NCBI GenBank assembly: GCA_964489215.1 | Contig: CAZAYB010000160.1 | Location: 1-7,198 of the forward strand | Source of the DNA: CAZAYB01 sp964489215 | GTDB lineage: Bacteria > Planctomycetota > Phycisphaerae > Sedimentisphaerales > Anaerohalosphaeraceae | DNA length: 7,198 bases | Direction: 5' to 3' | Shown here: positions 1 through 5,596 of the stretch, one piece after another | How the letters are laid out: each line of letters begins with the position of its first letter | How positions within the stretch are numbered: position 1 is the stretch's first letter | Translations under genes and position numbers: made by a program | Notes under the pieces: generated by a model | Database searches by the model: none | Told to the model about the DNA's origin: nothing | What the model saw: the letters and a program-made list of their open reading frames with translations, nothing else

Positions 1-1301
1 ATTTGATACCCGAATGGGACCAAAATTACGTTAAAAACGACTCCCCAACCTCAATACCCAAAGATTTCGAACCCGCCCCATCATACATACCAGACACAAA
101 CGACCCTGAACAACGCAAAAAGCTCCAAAAAGCCCGCACCCTCGGCAAAGAACTCATAACCGCCGGCAAAACTGCCGCTTTCGTCGTCGCCGGCGGACAG
201 GGCACAAGACTCGGTTTCGACGGACCAAAGGGAAGCTTCCCCATAACACCCATAAAAAACAAACCTCTCTTCGCAGTCTTCGCTGAACAGATTAGAGCCG
301 CCCAGACCAAATACAACGTCATAATACCATGGTACATCATGACCAGCGAACTCAACTATGAACAGACCGTCGATTTCTTCGCTGAAAACAGCTATTTCAG
401 CCTCAAAAAAGAAGACATATACATCTTTAAGCAGGGCACTCTCCCCAATTTCGACTTTGATGGCAATATAATGCTCGCTGACAAGCACATCATCGCAAAA
501 AGCCCCGACGGACACGGAGGAAGCCTAAAAGCACTCTACAAAAGCCGGGCAGTGGAAGACATGAAAAAAAGAGGTATCGAATTCGTCAGCTATTTCCAGG
601 TCGACAACCCGCTTATAAACATCATTGACCCCCTTTTTATCGGACTCCACGCAACCGACAACGCACAAATGTCCTCAAAAGCACTGATTAAGGCATACCC
701 CGAAGAAAAAGTAGGTGTCTTCTGCCTTGTCGACGGCAAAGTAACAGTCATTGAATACAGCGACCTGCCGGCTGAGCAGGCAAAAAAAACCAAACAGGAC
801 GGCTCACTGCTCTTCGAGCTGGGCTCAATCGCTATTCACATAATTTCCGTCTCATTCATAGAAAAGCTTAACCAGAAAGGCTTTGCGCTGCCCATACACC
901 GGGCTGTAAAAAAAATACCCCATATCGACCAGAACGCAAAACAGATAGATCCGCAAAAACCAAACGGCGTAAAGCTCGAAACCTTTGTCTTTGACGCCTT
1001 GCCCCTCGCGGAAAACTCTATAATACTGCAAACAGAGCGTAACCAGGAATTCGCACCCGTAAAAAATGCACAGGGAAAAGACAGTCCCCAGACCGCAAGA
1101 CAGCTCATGATAGCTCGTGCCGCAGACTGGCTCTCGGCTGCTGGTATCTCCGTCCCAAAAAATCAGGAAAACTCACCTGATTGTATAATAGAAATGTCAC
1201 CACTTTTCGCTCTGTACAAAGACGACATTATAAAAAACAAAAAAGAGGTGCAAAAAAAAGTCGGACAGATAAAACCCAAATCGAAAATTTACCTTGGATG
1301 A
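1..1301 (+). CDS. UDP-sugar pyrophosphorylase, UDPGP/UAP1 family (5' end missing)
   Basis: This UTP-dependent uridylyltransferase makes a UDP-sugar (UDP-GlcNAc, UDP-GalNAc or UDP-Glc) from sugar-1-phosphate and UTP in the cytoplasm. Counting from the first full codon at base 3, the nucleotide-binding loop GGQGTRLG lies at residues 64-71, followed by PKG (75-77), MTS (113-115), the sugar-site motif PDGHGG (168-173), QVDNP (199-203), EYSDLP (251-256), FVFD (328-331) and EFAPVKN (349-355). These occur in family order. Family members normally carry some 50-60 more residues before this point, and the frame stays open to the window edge, so the gene almost certainly starts upstream and TTG at base 3 is not the true start. 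The usual GNIAxH motif reads GSIAIH (274-279). UDP-HexNAc is the likeliest product by resemblance to the UAP1 group, but substrate choice is inferred. It stops with TGA at 1299. Confidence 0.93.
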   Translation, partial: LIPEWDQNYVKNDSPTSIPKDFEPAPSYIPDTNDPEQRKKLQKARTLGKELITAGKTAAFVVAGGQGTRLGFDGPKGSFPITPIKNKPLFAVFAEQIRAAQTKYNVIIPWYIMTSELNYEQTVDFFAENSYFSLKKEDIYIFKQGTLPNFDFDGNIMLADKHIIAKSPDGHGGSLKALYKSRAVEDMKKRGIEFVSYFQVDNPLINIIDPLFIGLHATDNAQMSSKALIKAYPEEKVGVFCLVDGKVTVIEYSDLPAEQAKKTKQDGSLLFELGSIAIHIISVSFIEKLNQKGFALPIHRAVKKIPHIDQNAKQIDPQKPNGVKLETFVFDALPLAENSIILQTERNQEFAPVKNAQGKDSPQTARQLMIARAADWLSAAGISVPKNQENSPDCIIEMSPLFALYKDDIIKNKKEVQKKVGQIKPKSKIYLG

Positions 1302-1322
1302 ACCGCCGCCTCCAGATAGTTT

Positions 1323-1351
1323 AAAAAAACACTGCGGTTTTAATGTTTTTT
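1323..1351 (+). terminator. weak A/T-rich hairpin after the uridylyltransferase gene
   Basis: AAAAAACA at 1324-1331 and TGTTTTTT at 1344-1351 are exact inverted complements around a 12-base loop containing CTGCGG. The stem has only one G-C-type pair, so it would be unstable in RNA. It sits 22 bases after the stop codon in a 120-base gap, a position suited to a partial terminator, but it could equally be chance in an A/T-rich spacer. Confidence 0.22.
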
Positions 1352-1421
1352 ATTTGAAATCGTCCTTAATATCATAAAAATCAAGGAAAAAGCACGTTAA
1401 TTGCCGATAATAAGGGTTGCT

Positions 1422-2204
1422 ATGATAGTTGACTGCCATACACATGTTAGTTTCCCGGCCGATGACGCCGAAACTGCCGAACACCTCGAAATATGTTCAG
1501 ACCTCGACGCATGCATTGTATTGCCCGTAAGCAAAAAACCAAAAGAAAAAACAAATCTTCTGCTGAGTCAATACATCGCAAAAAATGAAAAAATGCACGG
1601 ATTTGCCGTCATAAATCCCATAAAGGAAAATGTCTCACTCGAACACATAAAATCCGTAACAGTAGATATAAACCTCGAAGGTATAGTACTCTACTGCGGA
1701 AACAGCGCCTTCCACCCCGCTCACTCAAGGGCAATGCTCGTATACCAGGCAGCACAGAAACTAAACCTGCCCGTATTCTTCAATAACGGCGCAACCTTTT
1801 CAAGAGATGCTGTACTCGAATACTGCCAGCCATATCAGATCGATGAGATCGCAAGAAAATTCCAGAACCTCAAAATAATCATTGGAAACATGGGCATACC
1901 TTTCTTCTCACAGACTCTTTGTATGATTAGCAAGCACCCAAATGTCTTCGCCGACCTTACAATATCACCAAGAAAAGTCTGGGAAATTTACAACATAGTC
2001 GTAAGTGCCCACGAAGCTGGCGTAATGGACAAACTTGTATTCGGAAGCGGATTCCCTTTCAACAAGCCCGGACCATGCATAGAAACACTGCTTGGCTTTA
2101 ACAGACTCCTCCCCGACCACGTACAAAGAACCGTACCAAGGGAAAAAATCAGAAACATCATTGAAAGGAACACTTTGAAACTGCTGGGAATTGAATCTGA
2201 ATAA
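1422..2204 (+). CDS. Amidohydro_2-family (TIM-barrel metal hydrolase) protein with degenerate metal site
   Basis: The 260-residue protein has the layout of the amidohydrolase_2 / TIM-barrel-fold hydrolase family: N-terminal DCHTH (residues 4-8, HxH at H6 and H8), GFAVINPI (60-67), a LEGIVLY segment (85-91), LPVFFNNGA (116-124), a run ending in KIIIGNMG (151-158), KHPNVFADLT (171-180), KLVFGSGFPF (204-213) and a closing N-TLKLLG helix (250-256). Typical enzymes have His in the barrel-strand motifs H-x-G and G-H-x-G, and Asp in FGSD. Here these positions are N (121 or 122), N156 and G210, so only the first HxH remains obvious. The substrate is unknown and it may be a non-catalytic relative or use a modified site. 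ATG at 1422 is preferred over TTG at 1401 because AAGGG at 1412-1416 lies five bases before it and the HxH motif normally sits very near the N-terminus. The transporter gene follows after 20 bases, suggesting co-transcription. Confidence 0.85.
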   Translation: MIVDCHTHVSFPADDAETAEHLEICSDLDACIVLPVSKKPKEKTNLLLSQYIAKNEKMHGFAVINPIKENVSLEHIKSVTVDINLEGIVLYCGNSAFHPAHSRAMLVYQAAQKLNLPVFFNNGATFSRDAVLEYCQPYQIDEIARKFQNLKIIIGNMGIPFFSQTLCMISKHPNVFADLTISPRKVWEIYNIVVSAHEAGVMDKLVFGSGFPFNKPGPCIETLLGFNRLLPDHVQRTVPREKIRNIIERNTLKLLGIESE

Positions 2205-2210
2205 ATATCT

Positions 2211-2216
2211 GAAAGG
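2211..2216 (+). promoter_or_regulatory. ribosome binding site supporting the TTG start of the transporter
   Basis: GAAAGG lies eight bases upstream of TTG at 2225. The nearest ATG in frame, at 2237, would be 20 bases away and has no purine-rich GG element at a usable distance, so the TTG is the better start. Confidence 0.6.
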
Positions 2217-2224
2217 TAGCTTAA

Positions 2225-4276
2225 TTGGCAAAAAAAATGCTGGAGGAACAAAGAGAAAACTGGGGGTCAAGGGGAGGTTTCGTTCTCGCTGCAATAGGCT
2301 CTGCTGTCGGACTGGGAAACCTCTGGGGCTTTCCCTATAAATTATACAGTTACGGCGGGGGAGCATTTTTAATACCATACATAATTGCAATCTTCTGTGT
2401 CGGAATACCAATGATGATTATGGAATTTAGTCTCGGACATTTCACACAAAGAGCTGCACCGGAAGCTTTCAGGAGGGTCAATAAAAACACCGAGTTCGTA
2501 GGATGGTGGAGTATAATAATGGGATTTGTAATTATTACATACTATCCTGTCATACTTGCATACTGTTTCAGTTTCATGTGGTTCAGCATAGAAGGTATTT
2601 TGCATTCTTCAGGTGAACTGCCATGGGCACACATGGGTTACGAAGGGGTCGTAAAAGCCAAGGAAATGTTCTTCGATAAATACCTTAACTTCAAACCCGG
2701 CCCTGAGCTTGGTCAGATTCAATGGCAAATCTTCACACCGCTGGTCATAACCTGGCTCGCAATGTATTTCTGTATATTCAAAGGCGTAAAACTGGTCGGA
2801 AAAATCGTCTGGCTGACTGTACCGCTGCCCTGGATAATGCTATTCATCCTCGCAATAAGAGGACTTACCCTCCCCGGAAGCATGAAAGGTCTGACCTACT
2901 ATCTCGACCCTGTATGGTCACAGTTGGCAGAACCAACTACCTGGCGTTACGCTTTCGGACAGGTCTTCTTTTCTCTAAGCCTGGCTTTCGGTGTCATGGT
3001 CACTTACTCAAGCTTCCTCCACAGAAAAAGCGACCTGAACAACAACGCCGCAATTATAGGCCTCGCCGATTTCGCAACCAGCTTCATAGCCGGTATCGCA
3101 ATCTTCACAACCTTAGGAGCAATGTCTTTCGTTACAGCCCAGGCTGGACAGCCCGTACCCGTAGACAAGGTCGTAGATGCAGGACCGGGACTTGCATTCG
3201 TCGCATTCCCTTACGCGCTCGCCCAGCTGCCGGGAAGCGCATACTGGAGCTTTGTCTTCTTTTTCACTCTTGCAGCCCTCGGGATCGACTCTGCATTTTC
3301 AATAACAGAATCAGTCCTCGCAGGGATCGTTGACAAAACCGGCTGGCCAAGATGGCTCGTACTGCCCATTATGAGCATAATAGGCCTCTCTCTTGGAATC
3401 GTTTACATAACAAACAGCGGACTCCACTGGCTCGGTACCGTAGACGGATACATAAACGGTACATGGGGAATCGCATTTCTCGGTCTGCTCGAATGTCTTG
3501 TGCTCGGATGGCTCTACAGAACAGAAAGCCTCCGGGAACACGCAAACGAAAGAAGCGACTGGAAAATCGGAAGATGGTGGAATTACTCAATTCGAATCCT
3601 CATACCAATCGTCCTCGGTACACTGTTCTTCTGGAGCATGTTCGATGACTTTGGAAAGCAAGGCGGATTCCTGGTAAACGACCAGGACCAGTGGATAATT
3701 GAAAACGTCGTTGGAATTATTATCGTTGCCTCAGCTCCTGTAATTGCGTTATTGTTCAGCATGATTAAAAGCCCCGATTACGAACCTGACATGATGTCTC
3801 AGACAGAGATGCTCTCTTCTTCTCACAGATCAGGAATGGAAATATCATTGATATCGTTAATTCTCGCTTTAGGTGCACTCGCAAACATTATAATTTTAAC
3901 CTTCTTCGCTGGACAGATAACAAGGTTCCAAAACATCCTGATGATAATAGCTTCTGTAATGGCATTAGCTGCCTTGACCGTTTCAAACCATGTAATCAGA
4001 AACGCAGCTGATATGTTTGAAAAACCAAACTCGATGGCAAGATTGTCCGGCATAGTTGCTATACTCGAAATCAGCTTTATACTCGCAAGCGTATTAAATA
4101 ACATCAAACTTGACAAGACTCCAATAATTGTTGAAAATACAAACTTGAGCAGCGTCTCATACATGATACTCGCCATCGTTATACTTGTCGTAATAATAGG
4201 ACTTGGATGGTGTTTTTACAGAGCCTTAACTGCTGCAGTAGATCAAAGCACGGAAAATCAGCAAAATAAAAATTAG
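2225..4276 (+). CDS. NSS/SNF-family sodium-dependent symporter with extra C-terminal membrane segments
   Basis: This inner-membrane transporter belongs to the neurotransmitter:sodium symporter family (LeuT fold), which moves amino acids or related solutes with Na+. Signature features are NWGSRGGFVLAAIG leading to the unwound TM1 motif GSAVGLGN (residues 25-32), GGGAF-IPY in TM2 (44-52), GQVFFSLSLAFG in TM6 (245-256) and the Na2-site motif LGIDS in TM8 (352-356). Gly29 sits where amine transporters have Asp, which favours an amino-acid-like substrate. The usual outer-gate Arg in RFP is Gly35 (GFP). The first 12 membrane segments end near residue 514. A linker and four further hydrophobic stretches (about 539-563, 568-590, 606-627 and 644-667) take the length to 683 residues, against roughly 450-550 for common bacterial members. 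It shares an apparent transcript with the amidohydrolase-like gene 20 bases upstream and ends before a strong terminator. Substrate is not determinable. Confidence 0.94.
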   Translation: MAKKMLEEQRENWGSRGGFVLAAIGSAVGLGNLWGFPYKLYSYGGGAFLIPYIIAIFCVGIPMMIMEFSLGHFTQRAAPEAFRRVNKNTEFVGWWSIIMGFVIITYYPVILAYCFSFMWFSIEGILHSSGELPWAHMGYEGVVKAKEMFFDKYLNFKPGPELGQIQWQIFTPLVITWLAMYFCIFKGVKLVGKIVWLTVPLPWIMLFILAIRGLTLPGSMKGLTYYLDPVWSQLAEPTTWRYAFGQVFFSLSLAFGVMVTYSSFLHRKSDLNNNAAIIGLADFATSFIAGIAIFTTLGAMSFVTAQAGQPVPVDKVVDAGPGLAFVAFPYALAQLPGSAYWSFVFFFTLAALGIDSAFSITESVLAGIVDKTGWPRWLVLPIMSIIGLSLGIVYITNSGLHWLGTVDGYINGTWGIAFLGLLECLVLGWLYRTESLREHANERSDWKIGRWWNYSIRILIPIVLGTLFFWSMFDDFGKQGGFLVNDQDQWIIENVVGIIIVASAPVIALLFSMIKSPDYEPDMMSQTEMLSSSHRSGMEISLISLILALGALANIIILTFFAGQITRFQNILMIIASVMALAALTVSNHVIRNAADMFEKPNSMARLSGIVAILEISFILASVLNNIKLDKTPIIVENTNLSSVSYMILAIVILVVIIGLGWCFYRALTAAVDQSTENQQNKN

Positions 4277-4310
4277 CAGTACTAAGATAAATATTAACTT
4301 GCCCCAAACC

Positions 4311-4352
4311 AAAAAAGCCCGGACGATGCTGTGATTTTCGTCCGGGCCTTTT
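4311..4352 (+). terminator. strong, probably bidirectional intrinsic terminator
   Basis: GCCCGGACGA at 4317-4326 and TCGTCCGGGC at 4338-4347 form a perfect 10-bp G/C-rich stem with an 11-base loop. It is followed by CTTTT on the plus strand and preceded by AAAAAA (4311-4316), which reads as a U-tract on the minus strand. It lies 34 bases past the transporter stop and between converging genes, so it can end the plus-strand unit and also catch minus-strand readthrough from the Rrf2-MazG unit, although that unit ends about 108 bases away. Confidence 0.88.
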
Positions 4353-4459
4353 CAAAATCAAACCAATATAAAAAATACTGGAAAACCTTAAAATTGTGCC
4401 TGATTTTCAGCCAGCCATTACCGTTAACCGGCTTATTTTAATACCCTCGCATAAAAAAA

Positions 4460-4723
4460 CTATTTATACCCTTGAATATCTCCCTTAGTATATTTCTTCA
4501 GTGCCTCTTCAAGCTCAACCCCGTTGATATTTGCAAGCGTACATAACCATGCTAATACATCTGCAAATTCTTCTTCTTGCTCTTTTTGATTATTTCCGCT
4601 AAGAGCAGTCGCAAGTTCACCAACTTCCTCAATGAACCACATGAAAGTAGCGCTTGTTCCGCGTTCCGTATCACGTTTCTCGTATCTGTCCCTTATAAAA
4701 TTTTGAAACTCGCGTATTTCCAT
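4460..4723 (-). CDS. short MazG-like nucleotide pyrophosphohydrolase
   Basis: This 87-residue protein matches the all-alpha NTP pyrophosphohydrolase (MazG-like) superfamily, whose members hydrolyse nucleoside triphosphates to the monophosphate and pyrophosphate, often as house-cleaning enzymes. The two Mg2+-binding motifs are visible: IEEVGEL (residues 31-37, E33xxE36) and EEFADVLAW (51-59, E52xxD55), separated by a short linker as expected. It holds a single minimal domain rather than the two of E. coli MazG. The start ATG (4723-4721) follows the Rrf2 gene's stop by 16 bases with no clear Shine-Dalgarno sequence, so translation probably depends on the upstream gene. No MazE/MazF toxin-antitoxin partner is present. 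The nucleotide substrate cannot be read from the sequence. It ends in TAG. Confidence 0.88.
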   Translation of the reverse strand: MEIREFQNFIRDRYEKRDTERGTSATFMWFIEEVGELATALSGNNQKEQEEEFADVLAWLCTLANINGVELEEALKKYTKGDIQGYK

Positions 4724-4739
4724 ATACTAAAGAGACAGT

Positions 4740-5138
4740 TTATTGACTGAGAACATCAGAAAGCTTGGCATTCTCAAAGATATTCCTGACTTCTTCTGTT
4801 GCCTTCCTGCAGACAGATTCCATATTTATGCTGAAAGGAGCATTCTTGGTCTGCTCGGCAAGATGAAGCTGGCTTGTCATCGGACCGTCTACTGCCTCGA
4901 TAATTTCAAGAAGAGTAATCTCGTGAGCATCTTTGGCAAGGAAAAAGCCGCCCCGTGGACCGCGCTTACTCCTGAGAACATTTGCACGAACTAACTGCTG
5001 AAGGATCTTAAGAAGATATTCCAGGGGAATACCGTATTCCTTAGAAACTCGAGCCGCAAGAACTGCCCCTTGCTCATAATTTTGTGCAATGTAACCGACT
5101 GCTATAAGGGCATAACCGGTTGATCTGCTAATCTTCAT
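4740..5138 (-). CDS. Rrf2-family winged-helix transcriptional regulator without Fe-S cysteines
   Basis: This 132-residue DNA-binding protein has the Rrf2 layout: N-terminal KISRSTGYAL (residues 2-11), the recognition region with IPLEYLLKILQQL (37-49), the wing RGPRGGFFLAKD (59-70) and the dimerisation-helix start ITLLEIIEAVDGP (74-86). IscR, NsrR and RirA use three conserved cysteines after this point. Here the only cysteine is C110, so an IscR-type cluster looks impossible and the protein belongs to the non-Fe-S part of the family. A perfect GGAGG lies six bases before the ATG. It is the first gene of a two-gene unit with the MazG-like enzyme, and the direct repeat in its promoter region suggests autoregulation, which is inference. 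The sensed signal is unknown. Confidence 0.93.
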   Translation of the reverse strand: MKISRSTGYALIAVGYIAQNYEQGAVLAARVSKEYGIPLEYLLKILQQLVRANVLRSKRGPRGGFFLAKDAHEITLLEIIEAVDGPMTSQLHLAEQTKNAPFSINMESVCRKATEEVRNIFENAKLSDVLSQ

Positions 5139-5144
5139 TTGTAA

Positions 5145-5149
5145 CCTCC
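5145..5149 (-). promoter_or_regulatory. strong Shine-Dalgarno site of the Rrf2 gene
   Basis: CCTCC on the plus strand reads GGAGG on the minus strand, six bases before the ATG. It is one of the two best ribosome-binding sites in the window (with AGGAG at 5586-5590) and contrasts with the absence of one for the MazG-like gene that follows. Confidence 0.8.
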
Positions 5150-5178
5150 GCTAAAAAGTAGTTAATAATCTTTTATTT

Positions 5179-5206
5179 AGTATAATTCTAAAAAAATTCT
5201 GGAAAA
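5179..5206 (-). promoter_or_regulatory. candidate Rrf2 promoter with a direct repeat
   Basis: Reading the minus strand, TATACT (5184-5179) is one base off a sigma-70 -10 hexamer, with TTTTCC (5206-5201) as a poor -35 at 16-base spacing. Two AGAATT copies (5200-5195 and 5189-5184), 11 bases apart and so on the same DNA face, lie between and partly over these elements, where a repressor would block transcription. The -10 match is fair and the -35 weak. The repeat could be chance in A/T-rich DNA. Confidence 0.35.
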
Positions 5207-5235
5207 GTTACATAAAACCCTTCCATGATGTCATC

Positions 5236-5466
5236 CCTGAACCTGAAAAACTCAAAGAGTCTTAAACCCCGATTTACTTAATTATCCCATGTACATCTAC
5301 TAATACTACAATTATGACCTGAAGTTCAGGAGATGCAAGGGTAATTTTATCAAAAAATAAAAAATTAAACGATTTTTTTAGTCCCCTAAGTATTATTACC
5401 TATAAAAAAACAATCATTACACGCCCTTATCACACTTATTTGACCCCGAAATGTCGGTTTCCTGAA
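5236..5466. repeat. cluster of CCTGAA motifs, one pair forming a palindrome
   Basis: CCTGAA occurs at 5236-5241, 5242-5247, 5318-5323 and 5461-5466, and its complement TTCAGG at 5325-5330. The central pair makes the dyad CCTGAA-G-TTCAGG (5318-5330). The copies at 5242 and 5461 extend to the same 10-mer CCTGAAAAAC. Five copies in about 230 bases is far above the roughly 0.1 expected for a random 6-mer on two strands. An operator array is possible, but no binding protein can be assigned. Confidence 0.45.
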
Positions 5467-5470
5467 AAAC

Positions 5471-5484
5471 AATTATGCATAATT
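5471..5484. repeat. perfect 14-bp palindrome AATTATGCATAATT
   Basis: The sequence equals its own reverse complement over 14 bases with no loop, which is typical of a homodimer binding site rather than an RNA hairpin. It lies 113 bases before the STAS start and abuts a TTATCCACT element (5483-5491). Confidence 0.5.
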
Positions 5485-5507
5485 ATCCACTCAGCTGTTC
5501 TTTTTTC

Positions 5508-5536
5508 TTGAAAAAAACTCTTTTCTATTCCATTAT
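5508..5536 (+). promoter_or_regulatory. candidate promoter for the STAS-kinase-amidase unit
   Basis: TTGAAA (5508-5513) is followed after exactly 17 bases by CATTAT (5531-5536), a 4-of-6 match to the sigma-70 -10 element. The start site would be near 5543, leaving a leader of about 54 bases before the ATG at 5597. Only the -35 and spacing are good, and an alternative sigma factor could use a different site. Confidence 0.35.
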
Positions 5537-5596
5537 GAATATATTGAGATAATGCTCATTTAATTTTGACCATTGACACTGACATAGGAGATATTC

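Larger units (their letters stand above)
5139..5596. other. divergent intergenic region without genes
   Basis: This 458-base spacer separates the minus-strand Rrf2 gene from the plus-strand STAS gene. ATG starts that I followed here stop within a few codons (for example at 5290 and 5315), and I see no tRNA-like or clear riboswitch-like structure. It contains a promoter candidate at each end, a very A/T-rich core (about 5341-5420) and several short dyads: 5225-5234 (ATGA-TG-TCAT), 5250-5260 (ACTC-AAA-GAGT), 5318-5330, 5446-5457 (CCGA-AATG-TCGG) and 5471-5484. The length and dyad density suggest regulation or a small RNA, neither of which can be shown here. Confidence 0.6.

Noticed and set aside
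26..515. Two overlapping minus-strand open frames opposite the uridylyltransferase gene
   Set aside because: They lie wholly antisense to a strongly conserved coding region, have no recognisable motifs, and reflect codon bias of the real gene.
1401..1403. TTG as start of the amidohydrolase-like gene
   Set aside because: The AAGGA at 1383-1387 is too distant (13 bases), while ATG at 1422 has AAGGG five bases upstream and puts the HxH motif where the family normally has it.
2722..3333. 203-codon plus-strand open frame inside the transporter gene
   Set aside because: It is a shifted frame of the transporter with an Arg/Pro/His-rich, low-complexity product and no domain or ribosome-binding site. 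The main frame encodes clear NSS motifs.
4398..4440. Short dyads between the terminator and the MazG gene (CTGA-TTT-TCAG at 4400-4410; AGCC/GGCT at 4413-4433)
   Set aside because: The stems are only 4 bp and imperfectly followed by T-runs. They might help end the minus-strand transcript, but the 10-bp hairpin at 4317-4347 is far better.
4460..5138. Rrf2-MazG pair as a toxin-antitoxin module
   Set aside because: The short enzyme has MazG pyrophosphohydrolase motifs, not MazF or MazE features, and the regulator is a standard Rrf2 protein.
5341..5390. A/T-rich inverted repeat AAAAAAT/ATTTTTT (5352-5358, 5372-5378) as a small-RNA terminator
   Set aside because: The stem is all A-T with a 13-base loop and no upstream promoter or conserved structure is visible. 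Homopolymer-rich DNA gives such matches readily.
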